A DNA stretch of 28,805 nucleotides from contig JBPRGH010000143.1 in assembly GCA_051418055.1 (NCBI GenBank), positions 1-28,805 on the forward strand. Reading direction: 5' to 3'. The notes beneath the pieces are model-generated. The model did no database searches. It was not told the DNA's origin and was given only the letters and a program-made list of their open reading frames with translations. The position numbers and the translations under genes were made by a program. Source of the DNA: JBPRGH01 sp051418055 (lineage in GTDB: Bacteria; Bacteroidota; Bacteroidia; Cytophagales; Cyclobacteriaceae). This document shows positions 8,918 to 16,443 of the stretch, in pieces; positions within the stretch are counted from its first letter, which is position 1; each line of letters starts with the position of its first letter.

Positions 8918-8951
8918 CCCGGTCGTCCCTGAGGCAACTCAAACTTCCGGG
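8918..8951. other. Nested hairpin downstream of hsdS
   Basis: CCCGG (8918-8922) can pair with CCGGG (8947-8951), enclosing TGAG-GCAA-CTCA (8930-8941), which forms a tight 4-bp stem with a GCAA loop when read on the plus strand. It lies just after the hsdS stop codon. On the minus strand it is not followed by a T-run, so it may attenuate or process the hsd message rather than end it. The evidence is structure by eye only. Confidence 0.3.
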
Positions 8952-8981
8952 TTTCGTTTTTTATAGCCATTCCTATTTCAA

Positions 8982-10163
8982 TCACACAAACATTTGCTGC
9001 AAAAGCCCTTTCTTAAATTGCCTGGATTTTTCAATCTGAATTTTTACAGCATCTATTTTTTCATCAATCATTATTAAAAAATCAGCAATTTTTTCTTGTT
9101 CCTCTTTAGTTGGGGTTAATATGCGTAAAGATTTCAGCTGTTTGTTGTAAAGATGTACAACTGAATTACCCTGAGCTAACTTAGCTATTTCAGTTTTCTT
9201 TGCTGAACTCAAATAATAAGCTAGAAAAACTCCATTTTCTGATGTTTTTAAAACATTTATATCCCCTCCCAATGCTATTCCATCCTTTATAAGACAGCTA
9301 ACTCTAGCTATATCGATGTGAGTTTCTCCTGACGAAGGAATTAATAAATCATTTACCTCACTTAAAAGAAGGTCTTTTGGATTTAAATGAGTTAATGATA
9401 CTACTTCTTCAATAACTTCAGTGTAACGCGTGTATAATTCTCCATATAAAATACATTTTACATTACCATCAGGTAAAAGATCACCCTTGGAAATAGTTTT
9501 TCCTTTTGAAAAAGTAGCAATATCACCTAATCTCTTCTCCTCCCACTCCGGAAACGCCCCACCATTATCTTTTTTAAACTGAATTTCCTGCTTAAAGATC
9601 TTCTGCATCACCCCCTTCTTATATTGCTCCAGGAGCTCTTTCTTCCGGATCAGCTGCTGTATTTTTTTATCTATGGAAGACAGAAAGGAGGCTATTTTTT
9701 GTTGCTCATTTAAATGAGGTATATATACTTTTAATTTTAGAAGTCTACCAACAGATAATCCTGGTTGAGCTGAAGATTCAGAAAGCCTATTTAGGTGAAA
9801 ATAATCTAGTCTCTGAGTTAACCAATCTATATCATTTTCCTCATTAGTCTTGACTACAATAGCATGTTCTGAAACATAAGCTTCCCCACTTACTCTTAGA
9901 ATATTTCCACATAATGCCCCCTGTCTTCCAATTAATAGATAAGAACCATTATGAGTAAATGAATTAGTAAAACCTCTTAGTCCATTTCCTCCATAAACTG
10001 GATATTTATCAACCTCTGAGATCTCTTGTGAAGTAATTCCATTACCACTTTTGAAATGTGATACTAATTCTTCTAGTCGTTTCTTTTTCCAGCTATCTTG
10101 AAATCTTGGAAACCTTAATTTCGGTACCATCTTCACCTCTTTCATTTCAACAACTTCCTCCAT
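8982..10163 (-). CDS. hsdS: Type I restriction specificity subunit S (HsdS)
   Basis: A 393-aa protein with the two-repeat HsdS plan. Target recognition domain 1 spans about 25-150. The first conserved helix is NEQQKIASFLSSIDKKIQQL (152-171) continuing to GVMQKIF (184-190). Domain 2 begins at FPEWEEKRLGDI (204-215), and the second conserved helix is EEQEKIADFLIMIDEKID near 357-374, ending GLLQQMFV. HsdS recognises the bipartite target for methylation and cleavage. It follows hsdM by 2 bp. Three in-frame ATGs lie close together (codons 1, 7 and 12); a GGAGGAAG stretch just after the first could serve the second (10145). DNA coding for the conserved helices is visibly richer in G+C than the recognition domains, consistent with domain exchange. 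Confidence 0.95.
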   Translation of the reverse strand: MEEVVEMKEVKMVPKLRFPRFQDSWKKKRLEELVSHFKSGNGITSQEISEVDKYPVYGGNGLRGFTNSFTHNGSYLLIGRQGALCGNILRVSGEAYVSEHAIVVKTNEENDIDWLTQRLDYFHLNRLSESSAQPGLSVGRLLKLKVYIPHLNEQQKIASFLSSIDKKIQQLIRKKELLEQYKKGVMQKIFKQEIQFKKDNGGAFPEWEEKRLGDIATFSKGKTISKGDLLPDGNVKCILYGELYTRYTEVIEEVVSLTHLNPKDLLLSEVNDLLIPSSGETHIDIARVSCLIKDGIALGGDINVLKTSENGVFLAYYLSSAKKTEIAKLAQGNSVVHLYNKQLKSLRILTPTKEEQEKIADFLIMIDEKIDAVKIQIEKSRQFKKGLLQQMFV

Positions 10164-10165
10164 CT

Positions 10166-11728
10166 CTAAAAAGGCGTTTCAATCCCTAACTCCTTACAAT
10201 AATCCTCAATCTCAGCATCCGTACCATTCATATCCCTTTCAAGCTGTTTCAATTCTGTAGAAACGGTCTCCAGATCCACTGGCTCTTCCTCTTCAAATGT
10301 ATCCACATACCTTGGAATATTAAGATTGTAGTCATTTTCCTTTACCTCCTCCAGGTTAGCAATATGGCTATATTTATCCTCTTCCTTTCGTTCTCTGTAT
10401 GTGTCTACAATCTTTATAATATCCGTTTCCCGCAAGTAATTCTGATTTTTAGCCTTCTCAAATTGCTGGCTGGCATCTATAAACAGAATATCTTCAGCAT
10501 ACTCTCTTCTTTTCTTCATCACCAGGATACAGGTAGGAATACTGGTACCGTAGAATATATTAGCAGGCAAACCTATGACAGCATCAAGATAATTCTTTTC
10601 TTCAATCATATATTTACGAATATGTCCTTCAGCTGCTCCCCTGAATAATACCCCATGAGGTAGTACACATGCCATAGTTCCATCCTCTGAAAGATGATGG
10701 ATCATATGCTGAACAAAAGCAAAGTCGGCCTTACTGGAGGGTGCAAGTTTACCATAAGGAGCAAAGCGATCATCATTCATAAATAAAGGGCTTGCACTCC
10801 AGTTAGCCGAGAAAGGAGGATTAGCTACAATTGCTTCAAAAAACTGATCAGGATGTTGTGGTTCTTCTAGGGTATCTTCATTTTTAATGTCAAACTTACG
10901 GTAATGCACATTGTGCATGATCATATTCATTCTGCAGAGGTTATAGGTGGTAGGATTACTTTCCTGGCCGTAAAATCCTCCTACTTCTTTAACTTCCTTA
11001 GCCACCCGAAGCAATAAGGATCCGGATCCACAGGTTGGATCGTAAACGCTTTTTAGTCTGTCTTTACCGGTGGTGACCATTTTTGCCAGTATCATACTTA
11101 CCTGTTGAGGTGTATAAAATTCACCAGCTTTTTTACCGGCGCCACTGGCAAATTTTCCAATAAGATATTCGTAAGCATCACCCAATATATCACTCTCCAC
11201 ATCTTCAATACCAAAATCAATAGCATTCAGATGCGAAATGACTTTTACAATAAGGTCATTTTTTGCACTTTCAGTTTTGCCAAGCTTGCTGCTCGTCAGG
11301 TCGAGGTCTTCAAAAAGGTGCCCAAACTCATCCTCACTCTCCGTACCCATGGTAGATTGTTCAATATTCACCAGGACTTTAGTAAGATCATCTAAAATAA
11401 ATTTAGCCTTTCCATCACCGTTTCCTCGTCTGGCCATTTCACTAAATAACTCCGAAGGTTTAAGGAAATAGCCTAGCTGAAGCAAAGCCTCTTCTTTTAT
11501 AGCCTTTAAATATTCCTTTCCGGTCCTACTGTTTTCGTCAATATCCTCATATTTCCGCCCATCCGGCTCCAGGATCTTATTTGCATAAAGATGCATCTTG
11601 CGGCTCAGGTACTTATAAAAAATAAATCCCAGTATATAATCCCGGAATTCATCTGCACCCATTTTGCCACGTAAAGTATTGGCTATATTCCAAAGCTGCT
11701 GTTCGAGCTTTTGTTTTTGTTCGGTCAT
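10166..11728 (-). CDS. hsdM: Type I restriction-modification DNA methyltransferase (HsdM)
   Basis: A 520-aa N6-adenine DNA methyltransferase of normal length. The N-terminal helical domain includes LWNIANTLRGKMGADEF (12-28). The catalytic domain has GEFYTP (202-207), SAM-binding motif I DPTCGSGSLLL (230-240), YGQESNPTTYNLCRMN (253-268) and catalytic motif IV NPPF (303-306). It methylates the host target together with HsdS and forms the restriction complex with HsdR. It is the first of the hsd genes, followed by hsdS after 2 bp. No clear Bacteroidota promoter was seen in the 131 bp upstream, so it may be read from the three-gene unit before it or from a weak promoter. Confidence 0.97.
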   Translation of the reverse strand: MTEQKQKLEQQLWNIANTLRGKMGADEFRDYILGFIFYKYLSRKMHLYANKILEPDGRKYEDIDENSRTGKEYLKAIKEEALLQLGYFLKPSELFSEMARRGNGDGKAKFILDDLTKVLVNIEQSTMGTESEDEFGHLFEDLDLTSSKLGKTESAKNDLIVKVISHLNAIDFGIEDVESDILGDAYEYLIGKFASGAGKKAGEFYTPQQVSMILAKMVTTGKDRLKSVYDPTCGSGSLLLRVAKEVKEVGGFYGQESNPTTYNLCRMNMIMHNVHYRKFDIKNEDTLEEPQHPDQFFEAIVANPPFSANWSASPLFMNDDRFAPYGKLAPSSKADFAFVQHMIHHLSEDGTMACVLPHGVLFRGAAEGHIRKYMIEEKNYLDAVIGLPANIFYGTSIPTCILVMKKRREYAEDILFIDASQQFEKAKNQNYLRETDIIKIVDTYRERKEEDKYSHIANLEEVKENDYNLNIPRYVDTFEEEEPVDLETVSTELKQLERDMNGTDAEIEDYCKELGIETPF

Positions 11729-11859
11729 AATGTCTATATAAAAAAAGGTGATTATTGTATTTACCCTTTAATGAGAAAAATTAATAACGAGCTTAATTAA
11801 TTTCTCCAAATTTCGGCAATCATTTACATCTATGCTCACAGGGCTTTACCTCTTCAATG

Positions 11860-12666
11860 TTATGAAAAATAATATTGATCTTTTATATCCATAAGGTTCT
11901 TATTAAAAGGATTCGAAGCATCAATTAAATTAATACTAATTATTATACCTGTCAAAAGATAGTTTGAAGATTGTTTTATCAATTTATAATCAATACTAAG
12001 GTTAGTATTATTAGCCATATCTTCAGTTAAATAGGTAAAATGCTCGTATTGTGACAGAACAAAATATTGGTCATAAGCATCTGCCAGAGCTTTAAAAGAC
12101 CCTTTACGTATTTCATTCACCAAATTTCCGGGAGCAAGATTAGCATTAGAGAACTTTTTAACCTTCAGTCTTTCATCAAAATGCTCTGGTGTGATTTTAC
12201 TATACTTTTGAAATAACTCTTCTTTTTCTTTTGGTTCAATCTTATTCTGACCAATTTTCTTTTGTAAAAAAGCTTCAGTTTTGGCTAAAGCTTGATTCGT
12301 AAGGTTATTATACCTCTTCATAAATTCTGCTTGGTTCAACTTTAAACCACCTGAATCTGTTTCTAGAAAATCTATGAGGTAAATTAAAATTAAAAAATCT
12401 GATAGAAGCGGCCTTATTAAAGTAAAAACCGAAAATTTCATATATGGAGAATTTAGATAATCCAGTTCGTCATTAAAAAGCTTTGATGCAGTATAATAAT
12501 TTACATGAACCCTTTTAATAAATTCATAAAGCACTCGCTGAAAATCTTTCTCAATTTTTTGGTTCTTATAGTGTAGGATTATCCGTTTTGATTCATCACG
12601 AATGATGTTGATTAAATCTTTAATGTCTAAATATTTTTTAACAGCTTCCGCATTTTCATTTTTCAT
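11860..12666 (-). CDS. Hypothetical all-helical protein, third gene of HNH cassette
   Basis: A 268-aa protein I do not recognise with certainty. It reads as helical throughout, with a strongly hydrophobic helix TLIRPLLSDFLILIYLIDFL at about 82-101 and a later LSQYEHFTYLTEDMA segment. An R...L..F/E hydrophobic helix followed by a Y-x-H-F element is loosely reminiscent of DUF5677-type helical proteins, but I would not rely on that. The hydrophobic helix is amphipathic enough to be a buried bundle helix rather than a membrane span. It starts 9 bp after the HNH-like gene, so it is probably the last gene of that operon. Confidence 0.7.
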   Translation of the reverse strand: MKNENAEAVKKYLDIKDLINIIRDESKRIILHYKNQKIEKDFQRVLYEFIKRVHVNYYTASKLFNDELDYLNSPYMKFSVFTLIRPLLSDFLILIYLIDFLETDSGGLKLNQAEFMKRYNNLTNQALAKTEAFLQKKIGQNKIEPKEKEELFQKYSKITPEHFDERLKVKKFSNANLAPGNLVNEIRKGSFKALADAYDQYFVLSQYEHFTYLTEDMANNTNLSIDYKLIKQSSNYLLTGIIISINLIDASNPFNKNLMDIKDQYYFS

Positions 12667-12675
12667 TTGCCTTCG

Positions 12676-13485
12676 TTAACTATCTATATCTATTTTATTT
12701 TTATCTATATGATTAAAATGAAAACGTTCGTCACCTAATGTTAAGGTAGTAGGAACACCCGCATTAAGTAACTCTGATACAAGAAAAAATGGCAACTTTT
12801 TATCTTTAGGAATGAATAATACATATACCTCGGTACTGGAATAAAACGTAAGTTTAAGCGATACTAAGCCATCCTTATCAGGTTTACAAAATTGATATAA
12901 GAAAACTTCTGGATTATCACCTTTCGGTTCCAACTTTAAATCTTCTAGTTCAAATCTCCTTTTCAGAAATTTGATAAAAGTATTGCTATCCTCTTCTTTG
13001 TAAATTATAAATCCTAAAAGCTGCCGAATTTCGCCTTTAAATGGAATCTGATATTGATGATAATAAAGTCCATAGGATATATGTTGAAAACATTTTAATA
13101 ACCTGCTCACATCTGGTTCACCATATAGCACAGGAATTTTTTTTCCACTTTTAAGTTGAATTAATTTTTCTTTAGATTTTCGAAGAATGACTTTACCCAA
13201 AAATTCTCGACTTTTTCGCTTCAGAGCTCGATCAATTTTAGTCTTAGTATGAAAATAGCCTAGAATGTTATTACCCACAATGCTTGCCAATGAAACCATC
13301 AAAAATTCATCATCTCTAGATTTTTTTAAATTATGTTCATCACATGAAGGAACTGTAATAAGATTCTTTCTGAAATTATATTTAGGCAAATCTTTATTTT
13401 CAGGGAATAAACATTGCGGAGGAACATGTTCACGAGAAGTGGCAGGCTTACTACACATGTAACAAGAATTTTTCTCCATAAACAA
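12676..13485 (-). CDS. HNH-like zinc-binding nuclease candidate
   Basis: A 269-aa protein with an N-terminal treble-clef signature: C8-x-x-C11, S-R-E-H20-V-P-P, then P-S-C48-D-E-H51-N. The C-x-x-C and C-x-x-H pairs would bind zinc, and E-H20 fits the first His of an HNH/endonuclease VII type active site. The following D-D-E-F-L-M segment also fits. Residues 70-130 are very basic (for example DRALKRKSREF), suitable for nucleic-acid contact. The remaining strand-rich portion is unassigned. It lies 10 bp after the 335-aa gene and 9 bp before the helical-protein gene. Nuclease function is inferred from the motif; a structural zinc domain without catalysis is possible. A second start at codon 3 is equally plausible. 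Confidence 0.7.
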   Translation of the reverse strand: MFMEKNSCYMCSKPATSREHVPPQCLFPENKDLPKYNFRKNLITVPSCDEHNLKKSRDDEFLMVSLASIVGNNILGYFHTKTKIDRALKRKSREFLGKVILRKSKEKLIQLKSGKKIPVLYGEPDVSRLLKCFQHISYGLYYHQYQIPFKGEIRQLLGFIIYKEEDSNTFIKFLKRRFELEDLKLEPKGDNPEVFLYQFCKPDKDGLVSLKLTFYSSTEVYVLFIPKDKKLPFFLVSELLNAGVPTTLTLGDERFHFNHIDKNKIDIDS

Positions 13486-13495
13486 TAATGGTTAT

Positions 13496-14503
13496 TTAAT
13501 TAAAGTAATTTATTGCATCCTGATTCCATACCAGAAAATTCGTGGCTAATTTCATAAAGAGATTTTGATCGATTTCCTCATCTATTTGAAAAATTTTTAT
13601 TCTTTTGCCTACCTTCCTAACCTCTGGTTGATGAATATGATAATCAATTCTTTTGTCATAATTATCATTATTATATATCCTTAAAGCACCATCACAATGA
13701 GATACGTAACCAGTCTCTTTATCTAAGATGGCATGAAAATATCGACTTCCCCTAGTCTCCACAAAATCACGTTTTGGTAATTCTTCACATGTAAAGTGAA
13801 TCTCCTTTCCTTGGGGATGCCAAACATAATCGGTACGAAAGATACTCCGAGTAGACAAGCCACCTTCTGCTAACCATTGTCCAGTTTCATCAGATTTCAA
13901 TTTTCTTATACGCTCCCAATCCAATTTTTTTCCATAAAGCTCCATCAATGCAACGTATGGCTGAAATTCCTGAATTGGTTCTTTCATCAATGGATCCAAT
14001 CGAATCATAAAATTTCTGTTATTCCTAAAAGTTTCATTTATGATAAGTAATTCTAACCAATGAGATGAGTTAAATTGATTGAGCATCGGACATAGCTGAT
14101 AAACATTCTCTTTAATTGAAATATTTAAGTTGTGACGATTTAGTTCTTTGAGATTTATTAGTCCATTATCATCTATTAGTAAATCAGAAAAGTCCTCCAT
14201 ATCATAAGGCGCTGGCCTTTTATTACTTTTTAATTTTAACAGGTTTAATCTTTCTTTAGCAATTAAGTGAGCAATATGATATTCAAGAATCATTTCTCGT
14301 GCCGCCATTTGCTTATCATTAAATCTGTCAAACAAATAACTTTTTGTATTTAAAAACTCATCAACCTCTTCCTGATTTAAACTCATTAAATCTTCCATAA
14401 CTTGAACCTTTAAAGGGTGATCAGAAGAGTTTGATATTGCATTAATTTTGTGATATGCACCAGTTTGTAACTTCTTAAAATAATTTAATGATTTTAATGC
14501 CAT
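13496..14503 (-). CDS. Hypothetical protein, first gene of HNH cassette
   Basis: A 335-aa protein of unknown family. The N-terminal half is helical and charged (EEVDEFLNTKSYLFDRFNDK at about 45-64). The C-terminal half is strand-rich with several aromatic motifs, including RTDYVWHPQGKEIHFTCEELP and SRYFHAILDKETGYVSHCDGA. The second reads like a compact beta domain with His and Cys residues. No catalytic signature is recognised. It opens a three-gene unit whose members are spaced 9-10 bp apart, so all three probably act together, with this one a candidate sensor or partner of the HNH-like protein. Confidence 0.7.
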   Translation of the reverse strand: MALKSLNYFKKLQTGAYHKINAISNSSDHPLKVQVMEDLMSLNQEEVDEFLNTKSYLFDRFNDKQMAAREMILEYHIAHLIAKERLNLLKLKSNKRPAPYDMEDFSDLLIDDNGLINLKELNRHNLNISIKENVYQLCPMLNQFNSSHWLELLIINETFRNNRNFMIRLDPLMKEPIQEFQPYVALMELYGKKLDWERIRKLKSDETGQWLAEGGLSTRSIFRTDYVWHPQGKEIHFTCEELPKRDFVETRGSRYFHAILDKETGYVSHCDGALRIYNNDNYDKRIDYHIHQPEVRKVGKRIKIFQIDEEIDQNLFMKLATNFLVWNQDAINYFN

Positions 14504-14630
14504 GAATATTTAATCTACAAAATTTTCCATCATAAATTCAATTCTTAATAAAATTAATTTCTTCCTTCTTTTTTAAATTAATACTGGTAAACATGTAGAA
14601 GTCCTATTAAATAGTTAAGAATAAATATAT

Positions 14631-14638
14631 TATACTTG
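14631..14638 (+). promoter_or_regulatory. Possible -7 element for the small RNA
   Basis: TATACTTG matches the Bacteroidota -7 consensus TAnnTTTG at seven of eight positions, and a start about 6-8 bp downstream would fall just before the first hairpin of the RNA candidate. No convincing -33 TTG at the right distance was seen, so support is partial. Confidence 0.35.
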
Positions 14639-14642
14639 CACC

Positions 14643-14717
14643 CTCAAACCTGACCGTATAACGGTCTTGGTTTAGGTTGACTGCTAAGCCGTCCTGTGGT
14701 AGGGACGGCTTTTTTAT
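14643..14717 (+). ncRNA. Candidate small structured RNA
   Basis: About 75 nt with two clear hairpins and a terminal T-run. Hairpin 1: AAACC (14646-14650) with GGTTT (14669-14673), enclosing the perfect stem GACCGT-ATA-ACGGTC (14652-14666). Hairpin 2: AAGCCGTCC (14686-14694) with GGACGGCTT (14703-14711), followed by T-rich sequence to 14715, a good intrinsic terminator. A possible -7 promoter element ends at 14638. No ORF of note lies inside. This could be a free small RNA or the leader of the downstream gene; the start 45 bp beyond the terminator favours either a stand-alone RNA or an attenuator. No Rfam family is recognised. Confidence 0.5.
14686..14716 (+). terminator. Intrinsic terminator of the small RNA
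   Basis: A 9-bp stem, AAGCCGTCC/GGACGGCTT, with an 8-nt loop is followed by TTTTTA. It is nested inside a larger inverted repeat, AGGTTGAC (14674-14681) with GTCAACCT (14719-14726), which could give an extended or alternative fold. Confidence 0.75.
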
Positions 14718-14762
14718 TGTCAACCTTTTATTTTATTGTCAATCTAAATCATTATTTAAAAA

Positions 14763-15119
14763 GTGTCGCAAAAACAGGAATTAGATATTAATCTGCGCAT
14801 TATATTAGATCAGGAAAATGCGTCTGTTAAACAGTTGGATTCAAAACAGGAAGAGGTTATTGAAAAAGTAAAGATGTCCCTATCAGTAGCTCAGTTAGCT
14901 TACATAGTGAGAATGCTGTCTGATCTTAAGGTTATAAAAAACAAGAACATAAGCAGCGTTATGAGGCTGGTAACCAACAACATTAGTACCCCCAAAGCAA
15001 AAGATATAAGTGTGGATAGTTTTAAAACCAAATACTACAATACAGATACAGCTACCAAGGAGTCTGTTAAGGATTTTGTAATAAAGCAGCTGAACTATAT
15101 CTCTAAAGACTTGAAGTAA
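14763..15119 (+). CDS. Hypothetical protein resembling an RteC C-terminal region
   Basis: A 118-aa protein. LSVAQLAYIVRMLSDLKVI (about 39-57), then a short linker and SFKTKYYNTDTATKESVKDFVIKQL (about 83-107), follow the pattern of the helical C-terminal part of RteC-like proteins in Bacteroidota mobile elements (choice helix, Y-Y, T-x-x, final amphipathic helix). This is a resemblance by eye. RteC itself is about twice as long, so this would be a short relative or fragment. The start is GTG; an in-frame TAA lies 4 bp upstream, so no earlier start is possible. It sits 45 bp after the small-RNA terminator and before a strong terminator at 15232. Confidence 0.55.
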   Translation: MSQKQELDINLRIILDQENASVKQLDSKQEEVIEKVKMSLSVAQLAYIVRMLSDLKVIKNKNISSVMRLVTNNISTPKAKDISVDSFKTKYYNTDTATKESVKDFVIKQLNYISKDLK

Positions 15120-15490
15120 ATCGTTTAAATTAGCCATTTCAAACGTTTGCATGGAGGGTTATGGAATCCTGATTTATCACTAATTAAAAATATTTCGTAA
15201 CTCACACATTTATAGTCATTTACATAATTTTAAAAGGGTTACCATAGTCAGGTAACCCTTTTATGCTGTATAACAAAATCAAACTATTCTTATATAAAAC
15301 GTTCATTACCTGCATGTTAGAATCCAACAAATCATACTAATTCATAATTAGCCAGTATCTATTTAATTAATGTAAGTGTCTGATAATCAATGAGTATAGC
15401 TTCTCTAAGTAACTGTGGTAACCTTTAGTATATGATCAAATGCTTCAATTTTGGAGAAAATTATGCAATCAATACTAAACCAAACATTGT
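15120..15490. other. Intergenic region with one terminator
   Basis: This 371-bp gap holds the terminator at 15232-15262 and a small palindrome CTAATT-CAT-AATTAG (15337-15351) that could be an operator. A 12-codon reading frame starting at 15464, preceded by GGAG, overlaps the start of the HTH_17 gene. No convincing -33/-7 promoter pair and no larger gene were seen. Confidence 0.5.
15232..15262. terminator. Strong intrinsic terminator (bidirectional)
   Basis: A perfect 12-bp inverted repeat, AAAAGGGTTACC (15232-15243) and GGTAACCCTTTT (15251-15262), surrounds a 7-nt loop. T-rich ends on both strands would allow termination in either direction. It closes the transcript of the 118-aa gene. Confidence 0.85.
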
Positions 15491-15757
15491 ATGTCAGTTA
15501 ACATAGTAACTAAGGAAGATTTAGAGGATTTTAAACGAGAATTACTTCAGAATATGCAGGACCTGTTAAAAGGTGATGCTGGCCCTCAGAAGAAATGGTT
15601 AAAGTCAAGTGAAGTACGAAAACTATTAAAGATCTCTCCCGGTACCTTACAGAACTTAAGAGTAAATGGCCATCTGCCTTATACCAGGGTTGGAGGAACG
15701 CTCTTTTATGCTTACCAGGATATCATCGAAATGCTCGAGGAAAACAAGAGGAGATAG
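15491..15757 (+). CDS. HTH_17 (MerR-like/excisionase-type) DNA-binding protein
   Basis: An 88-aa protein. After a charged N-terminus it shows WLKSSEVRKLLKISPGTLQNLRVNGHLPYTRVGGTLFYAYQDIIEML at about 36-82, the standard HTH_17 layout: helix, turn, recognition helix, then a wing with R-V-G-G and F-Y. Such proteins are widespread in Bacteroidota integrative elements as excision or replication regulators. It is followed after 2 bp by the replication-type gene and is the first of a three-gene plus-strand unit. The precise role, directionality factor or repressor, cannot be told from the sequence. Confidence 0.85.
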   Translation: MSVNIVTKEDLEDFKRELLQNMQDLLKGDAGPQKKWLKSSEVRKLLKISPGTLQNLRVNGHLPYTRVGGTLFYAYQDIIEMLEENKRR

Positions 15758-15759
15758 GA

Positions 15760-16443
15760 ATGAATTATATCCGTCATCTTAATGCGGTGATGGAGAAATT
15801 TGCTGAAGACACTCGATTATTTCCAAGTCATATCAGTTTATACCTGGGGTTGTTTGCCATTTGGAATACTTCACGGTTTAGCAACCCCATTATTATTAGC
15901 AGAGAAGAATTAATGCTGCTTAGTAAAATACGCTCCAGGACCACATATTTAAAGTGCCTGCACGAGCTTTCTGATTATGGCTATATCAGCTACTCTCCTT
16001 CACGAAATCCTATCATTGGGAGCAAAGTAAAGATGTTCAGTTATTGTACATCAGCTGAACAAGACTTAACCAGTAGCTTGTCCAAAAATTGTACAACGGC
16101 TGAACAACGACTAGGCCCTTATATAAACAATAATAAACTATATAAACATAAAAAAGAGAAAGAGGGAAAATTCTCCGCCCCCTCCTTAGATGATTTAAAT
16201 TTTTATTTAAAAAAAATATACGACAACAAGCAGTTGCAAATTAACATCGAGGAGGAGAGTAAAAAATTTATCAATTACTACAGATCCAATGGCTGGCGAA
16301 TCGGAAACAATCCTATGATAGATTGGAAAGCAGCTGCCGAAAACTGGATCATCAAATCAATAGAATTCAATGGATCAAAAAACAAAGAAACCACAAACAG
16401 GCTCCACACCAGACAAGACAAAGACTATGGAGAACCGTTGTGA
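15760..16443 (+). CDS. Mobile-element replication-type winged-helix protein
   Basis: A 227-aa protein. Residues about 25-85 (FPSHISLYLGLFAIWN ... SREELMLLSKIRSRTTYLKCLHELSDYGYISY) read as a winged helix like those in plasmid and phage replication initiators. The C-terminal region (about 140-205) has LKKIYDNK and FINYYRSNGWRIGNNPMIDWKAAAENWI, resembling a DnaD-like primosome domain (helix, W, W-K-A-A-x-x-W). A Lys-rich linker separates the two. The gene follows the HTH_17 gene by 2 bp and overlaps the ATPase gene. A role in recruiting the helicase loader for element replication is inferred from this arrangement. Confidence 0.65.
   Translation: MNYIRHLNAVMEKFAEDTRLFPSHISLYLGLFAIWNTSRFSNPIIISREELMLLSKIRSRTTYLKCLHELSDYGYISYSPSRNPIIGSKVKMFSYCTSAEQDLTSSLSKNCTTAEQRLGPYINNNKLYKHKKEKEGKFSAPSLDDLNFYLKKIYDNKQLQINIEEESKKFINYYRSNGWRIGNNPMIDWKAAAENWIIKSIEFNGSKNKETTNRLHTRQDKDYGEPL

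Noticed and set aside
15464..15502. 12-codon frame preceded by GGAG, overlapping the HTH_17 start
   Set aside because: Could be a leader peptide, but a frame this short occurs by chance and nothing else supports it.
16370..16426. Longer start for the DnaC/IstB-type ATPase
   Set aside because: It would overlap the upstream gene by 74 nt and adds only a Lys/Thr-rich tail; ATG 16427 keeps the full domain.
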